This document shows, piece after piece, positions 33,545 to 41,944 of a DNA stretch of 64,000 nucleotides. The notes under the pieces were generated by a model. It searched no databases. It saw nothing but the letters and a program-made list of their open reading frames with translations, and was not told where the DNA came from. The stretch is taken from the NCBI RefSeq assembly GCF_001938565.1, contig NZ_MSYM01000005.1, positions 1 through 64,000 on the forward strand, written 5' to 3'. Each line of letters begins with the position of its first letter. Position 1 is the first letter of the stretch. The position numbers and the translations under genes are program-made. Source of the DNA: Rhodoferax antarcticus ANT.BR. Its GTDB lineage: Bacteria > Pseudomonadota > Gammaproteobacteria > Burkholderiales > Burkholderiaceae_C.

Positions 33545-34423
33545 TCAACGCTCGTGCGGCTTGGACCGCAGTTCGCTGTAAAGATACGGCACCACAATGG
33601 CCGCCACCATGGCCAGCATCATGGTCGCGCTGGCCGCGCCCAGACCAATCTGGCCACGGGTAAAACTCATGGTGAACATAAAGGTGGCGGGCACATCGGT
33701 GGCATAGCCTGGCCCACCGGCGGTGAGTGCCATCACCAGATCAAACGCCTTGATGGACAGGTGCGACAGCACCAGAATAGTTGAGAACACCACCGGGCGC
33801 AGGATGGGCAAAATAATGCGCCAGTAAATACGCGGCAGGCTGGCACCGTCAATTTGCGCCGCCTTGATGATGCTGTCGTCAATACCGCGCAGGCCAGCCA
33901 GAAACAGCGCCATGGCAAACCCGGCAGATTGCCAAACGCCAGCAATCACGATGCAGTAAATGGCCGTGTCGCTTTGCACCAACCAGTCAAAACTGAAGGA
34001 CGCCCAACCCAGGTCGTGCATGAGTTTTTCCAGGCCCAGGCTCGGGTTCAGAATCCATTTCCAGGCGGTACCGGTCACGATGAACGACAGCGCCATCGGG
34101 TACAAATAAACGGTGCGCAGTACGCCTTCAAAGCGAATTTTCTGATCCAGAAAAATCGCCAGCACCATGCCCAGCAGCATCGACACACCAACATAGAGCA
34201 CGGTGAAGATGCCTAGATTTTTCAGGGCCACATACCATCGGTCCATATCCCACAGCCGCACATACTGCTCCAGCCCGACGAACTCGCTGTAATTGGGCAG
34301 CATGCGCGAGTTGGTGACCGAGAGAATGCCGTTCCAGATCATGAAGCCGTAGATGAAGGCAAAGCCGAGCACAAAGCCCGGCGCGATCACCAGTTTGGGC
34401 AATATGTTTTCAAAGGATTTCAT
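33545..34423 (-). CDS. gtsB: Sugar ABC transporter permease (first)
   Basis: The start ATG 34423 (292 residues) has AAGGTG at a good distance; ATG 34429 is an alternative. The MalF-like membrane protein begins FENILPKLVIAPGFVLGFAF. Its EAA loop is KAAQIDGASLPRIYWRIILP, followed by LRPVVFSTILVLSHLSIKAF. It is separated from gtsA by 361 bases containing an inverted pair of repeats and a hairpin, a common spot for lowering membrane-protein expression relative to the binding protein. Confidence 0.88.
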   Translation of the reverse strand: MKSFENILPKLVIAPGFVLGFAFIYGFMIWNGILSVTNSRMLPNYSEFVGLEQYVRLWDMDRWYVALKNLGIFTVLYVGVSMLLGMVLAIFLDQKIRFEGVLRTVYLYPMALSFIVTGTAWKWILNPSLGLEKLMHDLGWASFSFDWLVQSDTAIYCIVIAGVWQSAGFAMALFLAGLRGIDDSIIKAAQIDGASLPRIYWRIILPILRPVVFSTILVLSHLSIKAFDLVMALTAGGPGYATDVPATFMFTMSFTRGQIGLGAASATMMLAMVAAIVVPYLYSELRSKPHER

Positions 34424-34518
34424 CGACATTTCACCTTTGTTTTGTTCAACAAGTGGGTTGCCTTGCTGAAGGGGCAACCCCTGCTTTAACCGACGCGATG
34501 GGGCCAGGTATTGCGCTT

Positions 34519-34739
34519 CGTTCGTGTCCCCCGACCAAAAGCCTTCCGGCTTTCGGCCTCCTCCTTGACCTTAACGAGGCGAAACACCCGCCCCATCGCC
34601 TCTTGACAATGTTGGTGCGCCAGCAATGAAAACCCAGGCCATTGAATCGCTCAAAGAAGCCAACACTGTCTAGCAGCAGGGCTGGGGTGTATGCCAGAGC
34701 TCAATCAAGGAGGAGCCCGCAGGGCGGGGGACATGAGCG
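34519..34739. repeat. Inverted pair of hairpin-bearing repeats between gtsA and gtsB
   Basis: One copy on the minus strand (34519-34571) reads TCAAGGAGGAGG, a stem CCGAAAGCC-GGAA-GGCTTTTGG, then CGGGGGACACGAACG. The other on the plus strand (34703-34739) reads TCAAGGAGGAG, stem GCCC-GCA-GGGC, then GGGGGACATGAGCG. Flanks are shared and stems differ. The two copies face each other, so the transcript could also form a long stem. This is the only content I see in the 34430-34784 gap apart from the hairpin at 34750-34766. Confidence 0.65.
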
Positions 34740-34749
34740 TCGGCATGCA

Positions 34750-34766
34750 CCGCAGCCCGGCTGCGG
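34750..34766 (-). terminator. Hairpin just downstream of gtsA
   Basis: CCGCAG-CCCGG-CTGCGG lies 19 bases after the gtsA stop. It has no T-tract, so it is more likely an attenuating or RNA-stabilising hairpin than a full terminator. Confidence 0.4.
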
Positions 34767-34784
34767 GTACTTGCCAAACCAGCT

Positions 34785-36035
34785 TTACTGAATAGCCGCC
34801 GCCTTGGCAATGCTCTTCACACCATCGGCTACGCTGATTTTGTCGTCGTTCCAGAACTGGCTCACCGCGTCCTTGATGGCGCCTTCAGCAGCGGGCTTGA
34901 CAGCCATGCCGTGGGCGATCGAGGGCAGCAACGTACCGGCCTTGGAGCTTGCAACGAAGTCCTTGGAGGACAACTTGGCACAGTCGTCAAACTTGGCCAT
35001 GTCCATGTTCAGGCGCACCGGGATGGAACCCTTGTTCAGGTTAAAGACTTCCTGGAACTCGGTTCCCATGATGGCCGCTGCCAGATCCGCCTGCGCCTTT
35101 TGGGCAGCCGCATCTTTCAGCTTGAACATGGCAAACGAGTCCACATTGAAGGTGTAGGCGTTGGCCGTGCCAGGCGCTGCGGCGCAGATGTAGTCTTTGC
35201 CTGGCACCTTGCCTGCAGCGGTGAACTCACCCTTGGCCCAGTCGCCCATGAACTGGAAGGCGGCCTTTTCCTGAATCACCATGGCGGTGGCCAGGTTCCA
35301 GTCGCGCCCAGGGGAAGCGGCGTCGGTGTAACCCTTGACCTTGCGGAAAGTTTCCAGCGACTTGGTCATGGTCGGGCTGGTCAACGCCTTTTGATCGAGC
35401 TTGATCAGCGCGTCCTGGTAAAACTTGGGCCCACCCACACCCAGCACCACCGACTCAAAGGTGGTGAAGTCTTGCCAGTTCTGGCCGCCGTGTGCGACAG
35501 GAATAAAACCGGCTTTCTTGATCTTGTCTGCTGCGGCAAAGAACTCGTCCCAGGTCATGGGCACACCCGTTACGCCTGATTTTTTCAGCACAGCCTCGTT
35601 GGCCCACATCCAGTTCACGCGGTGCACGTTCACCGGAGCGGCCACGTAATTGCCTTTGTATTTCATACCGTCGGCCACCACTTTGGGCAGCAGACTGTCC
35701 CACTTCTCGGCCTTGGCCACCGGGTCCAGGTTGGCCAGCACGCCTTCAGCGGCCCATTCCTGAATGGCCGGGCCCTTGATCTGGGCCGCAGCGGGCGGGT
35801 TGCCGGCCACTACACGGCTTTTCAGCACGGTCATGGCGTTGTCGCCGCCGCCGCCGGCCACGGCAAAATCTTTCCAGGTGTTGCCCTTGGTTTGCATGAT
35901 CTTTTTCAGTTCACCCACCGACTTGGCCTCGCCGCCAGAGGTCCACCAGTGCAGCACTTCAACCTCACCAGCCATTGCCGCAGAACCAGCCACTGCCAAC
36001 GCGACAGCTGTCGCTACATGGGAAAGTTTCAACAT
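34785..36035 (-). CDS. gtsA: Sugar ABC transporter periplasmic binding protein
   Basis: The ATG at 36035, with GGAG 7 bases upstream, gives 416 residues and a clear signal peptide (MLKLSHVATAVALAVAGSAA, then MA). The mature protein starts GEVEVLHWWTSGGEAKSVGE, typical of family 1 sugar-binding proteins, and contains NVHRVNWMWANEAVLKKSG and GDWAKGEF. It resembles glucose/mannose-binding GtsA of Pseudomonas; the sugar itself is an inference. It is the first gene of the operon. Palindromes at 36090-36134 precede it. Confidence 0.88.
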   Translation of the reverse strand: MLKLSHVATAVALAVAGSAAMAGEVEVLHWWTSGGEAKSVGELKKIMQTKGNTWKDFAVAGGGGDNAMTVLKSRVVAGNPPAAAQIKGPAIQEWAAEGVLANLDPVAKAEKWDSLLPKVVADGMKYKGNYVAAPVNVHRVNWMWANEAVLKKSGVTGVPMTWDEFFAAADKIKKAGFIPVAHGGQNWQDFTTFESVVLGVGGPKFYQDALIKLDQKALTSPTMTKSLETFRKVKGYTDAASPGRDWNLATAMVIQEKAAFQFMGDWAKGEFTAAGKVPGKDYICAAAPGTANAYTFNVDSFAMFKLKDAAAQKAQADLAAAIMGTEFQEVFNLNKGSIPVRLNMDMAKFDDCAKLSSKDFVASSKAGTLLPSIAHGMAVKPAAEGAIKDAVSQFWNDDKISVADGVKSIAKAAAIQ

Positions 36036-36089
36036 GTGATCTCCTAAAGTGTCAGCCCCACAGACGAATAACCGGGGGCAAGGTTGGTT

Positions 36090-36134
36090 CGTGCAGACAC
36101 CGTGCTGCACGAATTAATTAATTGTTAATTAATT
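36090..36134 (-). promoter_or_regulatory. Two adjacent palindromes upstream of gtsA
   Basis: CGTGCAG-ACACCGTG-CTGCACG (36090-36111) is followed directly by AATTAATTAA-TTG-TTAATTAATT (36112-36134), a perfect 10-base inverted repeat. Both lie 55-100 bases before the gtsA start and could be operators of the sugar operon. No regulator gene is adjacent. Confidence 0.5.
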
Positions 36135-36197
36135 GACGACACAAAGCAATGCGGAATTACCCTGATACACCCTCCAAGCACAAATAAAACGACTTTC

Positions 36198-37643
36198 TCA
36201 CATGCAGGCGCGAACCGTTTTGAACATTTGCCAAAAAGCGGTGTCCTGCGTGGTGCAAAAGTTGATGCGCATCAGCGTTCCTGGCGCGCGCGTGGCGTGA
36301 AACAGCGAACCCGGTGCCAGCAGGTAACCCTTATCCAGCATGCGCTGCGCCAGCGCGTCGGTGTCCACACCCGTATCGACCCAGCCAAACAGCCCCGCCG
36401 GTGGCGCTACAAAGGTGCAACCGGCCGCCAGCGCCAGTGTGACGCTACGCCCGCGGGCCTGGTCCAGCCGCGTGCGGACCTGCTGCGCATGGCGGCGCAA
36501 CTGGCCTTGGTCAATGCACCAGGCCAGGGCTTTTTCCAGCAGCGCAGGCGTGGTCAGTGTGGCCAGCAGCTTGGTGTCGAGCAACTGTTCGTACAAATGC
36601 GTGGGCGCGGCCAAAAAGCCGACGCGCCAGCCGGGCACCAGAATTTTCGAGAAACCGCTGACATAAATGGTGCGCTGCAAGCCGTCCAGCGCGCTCAGGC
36701 GGGTGGCGTGCTCGGGCGCCAGGTGGCTATAGGTGTCGTCTTCGACGATGACAAAGTTGTGGGCATTGGCCAGTTGCAGCAGCCGGTGCGCGCTGGCGGG
36801 GCTCAAACAGTAGCCGGTGGGGTTGTGCAGCACGCTGACGCTGACAAACAGTTTCGGGCTGTGCAACTCGCAGTATCGCGCCATCACCGCCAGGTCCGGC
36901 CCGTCCGGGCCGCGCGGCACCGGCAAAATGCGCATGCCTAAAGCGTCGAGCCGGGCAAATTCGATGGCCCAGCCGGGCTCTTCCACCATCACACAGTCAC
37001 CGGCGCGCAACAGCGTGCGACTCACAATGTCCAGCGCATGGGTGGCCCCCACGGTGGTGATGATCTGCTCGCTGCTGGCCGCAATGGCCAAGGTGTTGAG
37101 CCTGGCAGACAGGGCCTGGCGCAGCCCCGCGTCCCCCGCAGGTTCACCGTATTGCAGCGAAAACGCCTTGAGCTGCGGGCCGCTGGTGACACGGCGAATC
37201 GCGCCGGGTAGAAAAGGGGTGTCCAGCCAATCCGGCGGAAAAACGCCCAGGCCCGGCTGCGGCTTGTCACTGCCGCCCTGAAACATGCCACGAATCAGCG
37301 CGGTGGCGTTCACCGGCACATGCTGCGCTGCAAAGCCGCTCGCAGGCATCGTATTAGGCGCATTGCCAATGTCACTATTGATAGCTGGTAGCGCTTTATC
37401 TATAAGGGCTAGAGCCCGATTTCTTATATAAAACCCCCGGTGGCGATGCGCTTCCACCAGCCCCTGCGCCAGCAGCTGGTCATAGGCCGCCACCACCGTG
37501 CTGGGGCTGACACCCTGCTGCTGCGCGCACAAACGGATGGATGGCAGACGCGCACCCGGCGCCAACAGCCCGGTAGCAATGCGCTCGGCAAACCGCGCTG
37601 CAAGTTGTGCGGACAGCGACTGGGTGGGGGTTTTGACTAACAT
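36198..37643 (-). CDS. MocR-type regulator (GntR winged helix plus aminotransferase fold)
   Basis: The 481-residue protein has an N-terminal GntR helix-turn-helix (SAQLAARFAERIATGLLAPG; QQGVSPSTVVAAYDQLLAQG) and a class I aminotransferase-like domain with the PLP-lysine region YVSGFSKILVPGWRVGF. Such PdxR/MocR proteins use PLP as effector. A dispersed repeat lies at residues about 71-92 (ALALIDKALPAINSDIGN), exactly in the linker between the two domains. It diverges from the LysE exporter, a typical target. It likely controls that gene. Confidence 0.9.
   Translation of the reverse strand: MLVKTPTQSLSAQLAARFAERIATGLLAPGARLPSIRLCAQQQGVSPSTVVAAYDQLLAQGLVEAHRHRGFYIRNRALALIDKALPAINSDIGNAPNTMPASGFAAQHVPVNATALIRGMFQGGSDKPQPGLGVFPPDWLDTPFLPGAIRRVTSGPQLKAFSLQYGEPAGDAGLRQALSARLNTLAIAASSEQIITTVGATHALDIVSRTLLRAGDCVMVEEPGWAIEFARLDALGMRILPVPRGPDGPDLAVMARYCELHSPKLFVSVSVLHNPTGYCLSPASAHRLLQLANAHNFVIVEDDTYSHLAPEHATRLSALDGLQRTIYVSGFSKILVPGWRVGFLAAPTHLYEQLLDTKLLATLTTPALLEKALAWCIDQGQLRRHAQQVRTRLDQARGRSVTLALAAGCTFVAPPAGLFGWVDTGVDTDALAQRMLDKGYLLAPGSLFHATRAPGTLMRINFCTTQDTAFWQMFKTVRACM
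37370..37432 (-). repeat. Dispersed repeat, copy 10 (inside MocR gene)
   Basis: On the minus strand the copy reads TCGGGCTCTAGCCCTTATAG, then AAAGCGCTACCAGCTATCAA. It is in frame and makes up the interdomain linker. Confidence 0.85.
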
Positions 37644-37869
37644 CTGTGCCTTTGTTTAACGCGAAATACAGCTGTCGTTGAACGCCAGTGAAGCCATCCA
37701 TGACTGAGCAACGCATGGATGGCCACGTCGCACCGGTCGCCGCTTCACCAAGCTTGCCTTGTGTTGCGAATACGAGCAATACAGTTTCAAGAAATGTCTT
37801 TCAGAGTGTACTGCAGCTGTACTGTTTTTACCGCTACATTTGGTCGTATGCCACCCGCTTCCACGCCCC

Positions 37870-38481
37870 ATGACCGCCGCTGAACTCACCGCCTTGCTGC
37901 TGCTGTGCACGGCCGCCAGCTTCACGCCTGGGCCCAACACCACGCTGTCCACCGCACTGGCGGCCAATCTGGGTTTCAAGCGCGCGCTGCGTTTTGTGTT
38001 GTCGGTGCCAGTGGGTTGGGGCCTGCTGTTTAGCCTGTGCGCGGCCGGTGTGGGCACGCTGGTGATGGCGGTGCCCGCACTGCGCCTCGGCGTGCAGGTG
38101 TTGGGCGTCGGGTATTTGCTGTGGCTGGCGCTCAAGCTCTGGCGCGCCAACACGCTGGCCCAGGCCGATGCTGCGCAGTTGAAGGTGACCTTCTGGCAGG
38201 GCGTGATGCTGCAGTTTTTGAACATCAAGGCCTGGATGCTGGCCCTGACCGTGGTGGCGGGCTGGCTGGCTGGGCGTGACGACATGACCCACCGGTTTCT
38301 TCTGGTGCTGCCGATTTTGCTGGTGTTTGGCCTGGTCAGTAACCTGACCTATGCACTGGTGGGCACCTTGCTGCGCCGCTGGCTGGCGGATGCTGAGCAC
38401 GGCGGGCGGCGCTTGCGCTGGTTCAACCGCAGCATGGCGGCCGTGCTGGTGTTGACGGCGGCCTGGATGGCTACGCTGTAA
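37870..38481 (+). CDS. LysE-family amino acid exporter
   Basis: The 203-residue protein has about six membrane segments. The family start is ALLLLCTAASFTPGPNTTLS, with the conserved TPGPN, then LGFKRALRFVLSVPVGWGLL, followed by FWQGVMLQFLNIKAWMLALT (NxKAW motif). LysE/RhtB proteins export amino acids or derivatives. It is transcribed away from the MocR gene with 226 bases between, room for a shared control region. The substrate is unknown. Confidence 0.9.
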   Translation: MTAAELTALLLLCTAASFTPGPNTTLSTALAANLGFKRALRFVLSVPVGWGLLFSLCAAGVGTLVMAVPALRLGVQVLGVGYLLWLALKLWRANTLAQADAAQLKVTFWQGVMLQFLNIKAWMLALTVVAGWLAGRDDMTHRFLLVLPILLVFGLVSNLTYALVGTLLRRWLADAEHGGRRLRWFNRSMAAVLVLTAAWMATL

Positions 38482-38485
38482 GCCA

Positions 38486-38543
38486 AATCGCCCTCTAGCC
38501 CTTATGAGAAAAGCGCTGGCAGCTATATTTACAGGAGCATTTT
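38486..38543 (+). repeat. Dispersed repeat, copy 11
   Basis: The copy reads ATCGCCCTCTAGCCCTTATG, then AAAGCGCTGGCAGCTATATT and AGGAGCATTTTA. It fills almost the whole gap between the LysE and racemase genes, and its 3' end (ACAGGAG) supplies the ribosome-binding site of the racemase. Confidence 0.85.
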
Positions 38544-38544
38544 A

Positions 38545-39237
38545 ATGAAGACCTTGGGCCTTATCGGCGGCATGAGCTGGGAGTCCACCGTGCCGTATTA
38601 CCAGCAGATTAATCAGACGGTGAAGGAAAAACTGGGCGGTTTGCACTCGGCCAAAATCATTCTGTACAGCGTCGACTTTGCTGAGGTAGAGCAGTTCCAG
38701 GCCAGCGGCCAGTGGCAAGCCGCGGGAGCCATGCTGGCCGACATCGCACGCAAACTGGAGGCGGCCGGGGCCGAGGCGCTGGTGATCTGCACCAACACCA
38801 TGCACAAGGTAGCTGACGCGGTGCAGGCCGCGGTGAGCATTCCACTGCTGCATATTGCCGACCCGACCGCGCTGGCCATCCAGCAAGCGGGCTTGCACAA
38901 AGTCGGCTTGCTGGGCACCCGCTTCACCATGGCGCAAGACTTTTACCGCAGCCGCCTGGAAAACCAGCACGGCCTGACGGTGCTGACACCACCCAAGCCA
39001 GACCGAGATTTGGTGCATCAGATCATTTATGGCGAGTTGTGCCTGGGCGAAGTCAAAGCCACTTCGCGCCAAACCTACCAGCGCATCATCCGTGACCTGC
39101 AGGCGCAGGGTGCGCAAGCCATCATTTTGGGTTGCACCGAAATCGCCATGCTGATTCAAGCCCAGCACTGCGATCTGCCGCTGTTTGACACCACCGCCCT
39201 GCACGCCCGTAGCGCCGCGCTGTGGGCTTTGTCGTGA
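38545..39237 (+). CDS. Aspartate/glutamate racemase family protein
   Basis: A 230-residue cytosolic enzyme starting MKTLGLIGGMSWESTVPYYQ. The two catalytic cysteines sit in ICTNTMHK and LGCTEIAM, so a two-base racemase mechanism is possible. It resembles YgeA-type broad-specificity amino acid racemases. The GGAG before the ATG lies within the 3' end of a dispersed repeat. It is followed closely by an exporter and an aminotransferase, suggesting a small amino-acid metabolism operon. Confidence 0.9.
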   Translation: MKTLGLIGGMSWESTVPYYQQINQTVKEKLGGLHSAKIILYSVDFAEVEQFQASGQWQAAGAMLADIARKLEAAGAEALVICTNTMHKVADAVQAAVSIPLLHIADPTALAIQQAGLHKVGLLGTRFTMAQDFYRSRLENQHGLTVLTPPKPDRDLVHQIIYGELCLGEVKATSRQTYQRIIRDLQAQGAQAIILGCTEIAMLIQAQHCDLPLFDTTALHARSAALWALS

Positions 39238-39247
39238 AAGCCAAACT

Positions 39248-40183
39248 TTGAAAAACCTGCACCACGAAACCCTGGGCATGTGGCTGGGCGTGCTGGGGGT
39301 GGCCATTTTTGCGGTCACGCTGGCGATGACGCGCCTGGCCACTGGCACCTTCGACGCGCCGCAGCTCTCGCCGTGGTTTGTCACGTTTGGCCGGGCGGCG
39401 CTGGCGGGTGGGCTGTCGCTGGTGTTTTTGTTCAGCACGCGCTCGGCCTTGCCCACGCCGGCGCAGCGCAAACCGCTGGCCATGGCGCTGCTGGGCAACG
39501 CGATCGGTTACCCGCTGCTGCTGGGGTTTGCGCTGCGCCAGGTTACCTCTGGGCATGCGGCGGTGATCACCGCGCTGCTGCCGCTTTCAACCGCTGCCAT
39601 TGCGGCGTTGGTGCTGCACCAGCGGGCGCGGCTGGGGTTTTGGGTGTTTGCCGCGCTGGGCAGCGCGCTGGTGGTGGTGTTTTCGCTGCTTCGCGCCGCC
39701 GGCCAAGGTCACGGTTTTGGCTTTAAGTGGGCCGATGGGCTGCTGCTGGGCGCGGTGCTGGCCGCCTCGGTGGGTTACGTCTATGGCGCCCAAGTGACGC
39801 ATGCGCTAGGGGCCGAGCGGGTGATCTGCTGGGTGTGTGTGATAGCGCTTCCCCTGAGTGTGCCCGGTGCATTGCTGACTTGGCCGGAGCACAGCGTGGC
39901 CACCTCGGCCTGGTTGGGCTTGGTGTACGTGGGCGTGTTTTCCATGTGGGCAGGCTTTTTTGCCTGGTACCGTGGCATGGCCATGGGCGGCGCGCTGCGG
40001 GTCAGCCAGACGCAGCTGCTGCAACCTTTTTTGAGTATTCTGGCGGCTGTGCCGCTACTGGGCGAGCCGCTGGAGCTGCTCACGCTGGGCTTTGCCCTGG
40101 CGGTGATGACCACTGTTTTTCTGGGCAAACGCTACTTGACACCTGCCCCGGTTGTTCTCCATGTTTCAAAGGAATCTGTATGA
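39248..40183 (+). CDS. DMT-superfamily (EamA) transporter
   Basis: The start is uncertain: TTG 39248 (LKNLHHETLGMW) or ATG 39278. About 311 residues with ten membrane helices in two EamA repeats, such as LGVLGVAIFAVTLAMTRLAT and YVGVFSMWAGFFAWYRGMAM. The end of the gene overlaps the aminotransferase start by ATGA. Members export amino acids or related small molecules; the neighbours support an amino-acid role. Long antisense frames here are shadows. Confidence 0.88.
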   Translation: MKNLHHETLGMWLGVLGVAIFAVTLAMTRLATGTFDAPQLSPWFVTFGRAALAGGLSLVFLFSTRSALPTPAQRKPLAMALLGNAIGYPLLLGFALRQVTSGHAAVITALLPLSTAAIAALVLHQRARLGFWVFAALGSALVVVFSLLRAAGQGHGFGFKWADGLLLGAVLAASVGYVYGAQVTHALGAERVICWVCVIALPLSVPGALLTWPEHSVATSAWLGLVYVGVFSMWAGFFAWYRGMAMGGALRVSQTQLLQPFLSILAAVPLLGEPLELLTLGFALAVMTTVFLGKRYLTPAPVVLHVSKESV

Positions 40184-41508
40184 ACGCTCCCTTGCCCACT
40201 GCTTCTGTGAACTCCCCTTGGCAACTCGCCCGGCGCGCCGCGCGCATGAACCCGTCGGTGATTCGTGAGATCCTGAAGGTCACAGAAAAGCCCGGCATCA
40301 TCAGTTTTGCCGGCGGCCTGCCCTCACCGAAGACCTTTCCGGTGGCCGAATTTGCGGCCGCCTGCGCCAAAGTGCTCAAGGACGACCCTCAAGGCGCGCT
40401 GCAATACGCCGCCAGCGAAGGCCACAAACCGTTGCGCGAGATGGTGGCCGAACAATTGCGCGCGCAAGCCGCCGCCGCTGGTGTGACCTGGGCGGTGGAT
40501 CCAGCGCAGGTGCTCATCACCACCGGCAGCCAGCAGGGGCTGGACCTGGTGGCCAAAGTGCTGGTGGATGCGGGCAGCAAAATTCTGGTCGAGTCACCCA
40601 CCTATCTGGGCGCGGTGATGGCGTTCACGCCGATGGAGCCCGAGGTGGTGAGTGTGACGAGTGATGAACACGGGGTGGATATTGACGCCTTGCGGCAAGC
40701 GGTGCTTGGCGGGCCGCAACACGGGCAGAGCCCGGAGGCTGCGCAGCAGACATCAGCCTCTGACCGACCCCGCTTTTTGTACGTGCTGCCGAACTTCCAG
40801 AACCCCACCGGACGCAGCATGAGCGAGGCCCGACGCGCCGCCCTGAGCACCGCCGCTGCCGAGCTGAGCCTGCCGTTGATTGAGGACAACCCCTATGGCG
40901 ACCTGTGGTTTGACACGCCACCGCCCGCCCCTTTGAGCTCCCGCAACCCCGAAGGCTGCATCTATTTGGGCTCGTTCTCCAAAGTGTTGGCACCGGGCTT
41001 GCGGCTGGGTTTTCTGGTCGCCCCAAAAGCGGTTTACCCGAAACTGCTGCAAGCCAAACAAGCGGCAGATCTGCACAGCCCGGGTTTCAACCAGCGCATG
41101 ATTGCCGAGGTGATGAAGGACGGTTTTCTGGACCGTCATGTGCCCACCATCCGCGCCCTGTACAAAGCCCAGCGCGATGCGATGCTGGAAGCCCTGGCGA
41201 ATAACTTTGGTGCCATGCCCGTGGATGCCTCTGCCACCGAGTTGGACAACCGCCTGTGCTGGAACAGCCCCGCAGGCGGCATGTTTTTGTGGGCGCGTCT
41301 GCCTGCGGGCATGTCTGCTACCGACTTGCTGCCACTGGCCGTCGCACAAGGTGTGGCGTTTGTGCCCGGTGCACCGTTTTACGCTGACCACGGCGACGAA
41401 CGCACCTTGCGGCTGTCGTTTGTCACGCCCAGTGTGGAAGAGATTCACCGGGGGGTGGCGGCGCTAGCTTTGGCGATGAAGGCTTATGCTGCAGAATGCC
41501 GAGCCTGA
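40180..41508 (+). CDS. PLP-dependent aminotransferase (2-aminoadipate/LysN type)
   Basis: The 442-residue cytosolic enzyme has IREILKVTEKPGIISFAGGL near the N-terminus, the cofactor-binding LPNFQNPTGRSMSEARR and LIEDNPYGDLWFD, and the PLP lysine in YLGSFSKVLAPGLRLGFLVA. It lacks a GntR domain, so it is an enzyme and not a MocR regulator. Family members act on 2-aminoadipate, branched-chain or aromatic amino acids. A short Gly/Gln-rich segment at about 172-186 (GGPQHGQSPEAAQQTSASD) looks like an added loop. It is coupled to the exporter upstream by an ATGA overlap. Confidence 0.9.
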   Translation: MNAPLPTASVNSPWQLARRAARMNPSVIREILKVTEKPGIISFAGGLPSPKTFPVAEFAAACAKVLKDDPQGALQYAASEGHKPLREMVAEQLRAQAAAAGVTWAVDPAQVLITTGSQQGLDLVAKVLVDAGSKILVESPTYLGAVMAFTPMEPEVVSVTSDEHGVDIDALRQAVLGGPQHGQSPEAAQQTSASDRPRFLYVLPNFQNPTGRSMSEARRAALSTAAAELSLPLIEDNPYGDLWFDTPPPAPLSSRNPEGCIYLGSFSKVLAPGLRLGFLVAPKAVYPKLLQAKQAADLHSPGFNQRMIAEVMKDGFLDRHVPTIRALYKAQRDAMLEALANNFGAMPVDASATELDNRLCWNSPAGGMFLWARLPAGMSATDLLPLAVAQGVAFVPGAPFYADHGDERTLRLSFVTPSVEEIHRGVAALALAMKAYAAECRA

Positions 41509-41569
41509 TCTTTGTTTATGCGGTGAGTTTTCTGCGGCAAGCCGGCCAGGCACCGCTGTTGGTACGCCC

Positions 41570-41648
41570 CGCGCAGCAGCCGGTGGGGCTGACCCCCTCA
41601 TACTGGGGTACCAGAAAATCGGGGGTCAGCCCCACCGACTGCTACGCG
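41570..41648 (-). repeat. Constant-loop variable-stem hairpin element, copy B
   Basis: Arms 41570-41596 and 41622-41648 pair over 27 positions with two mismatches; on the minus strand, which carries the constant loop, both are T-G wobbles. The loop, read on the minus strand, is CGATTTTCTGGTACCCCAGT plus ATGAG. The stem (GGGGTCAGCCCCACCG...) differs from copies A and C. The 3' flank on the minus strand is CGCGGGGCGTACCAACAGC, close to copy A. Confidence 0.85.
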
Positions 41649-41775
41649 AGTTGAGTGGTGCGCTGAGTTTGCGGGATGGCCGACCGGGAACCGGAAACCG
41701 TCAGCCGTCATCCGAAAAACCGCAGTTGGACCACGCGAGCGCCACCGCTTTATTTTTGACTTCACCAGGCGTCTA

Positions 41776-41852
41776 GCGAGGTAGATCCTCTGGGCGGTTG
41801 ACGATTTTCTGGTACCCCAGTATGAGGAGACCGCCCAGAGGGTCTGCCTCGC
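41776..41852 (+). repeat. Constant-loop variable-stem hairpin element, copy C
   Basis: Arms 41776-41798 and 41830-41852 pair over 23 positions with two T-G wobbles. The loop contains CGATTTTCTGGTACCCCAGT plus ATGAGG. The stem is CCTCTGGGCGGT/ACCGCCCAGAGG, unlike the other copies. It faces copy B across 127 bases. Its 3' flank CGCGGGTATAACCAAAACAG runs straight into the 12-base tandem array. Confidence 0.85.
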
Positions 41853-41858
41853 GGGTAT

Positions 41859-41943
41859 AACCAAAACAGCAACCAAAACAGCAACCAAAACAGCAACCAA
41901 AACCGCTACCCAAACAGCCACCAAAGCAGCCGCAAAAACCACC
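41859..41943 (+). repeat. 12-base tandem repeat before PhzF start
   Basis: Three perfect units AACCAAAACAGC are followed by about four decaying units up to the ATG at 41945. The first unit equals the 3' flank of hairpin copy C, so the array probably grew from that flank. In the PhzF frame it would read PKQQ repeats but has no start codon after a TAA at 41858-41860. No Shine-Dalgarno sequence is visible before the ATG. Confidence 0.8.
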
Positions 41944-41944
41944 C

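Larger units (their letters stand above)
41509..41944. other. Intergenic region made of structured repeats
   Basis: This 436-base gap between the aminotransferase and PhzF genes holds two facing copies of the constant-loop hairpin (41570-41648 and 41776-41852) and a 12-base tandem array (41859-41943). No gene is supported. The 127 bases between the hairpins show nothing else I recognise. Confidence 0.7.

Noticed and set aside
34731..34796. Short plus-strand frame after a strong GGAGGAG
   Set aside because: It has 21 codons only, no family, and lies within the inverted repeat and the 3' end of gtsA. The GGAGGAG is part of the repeat flank.
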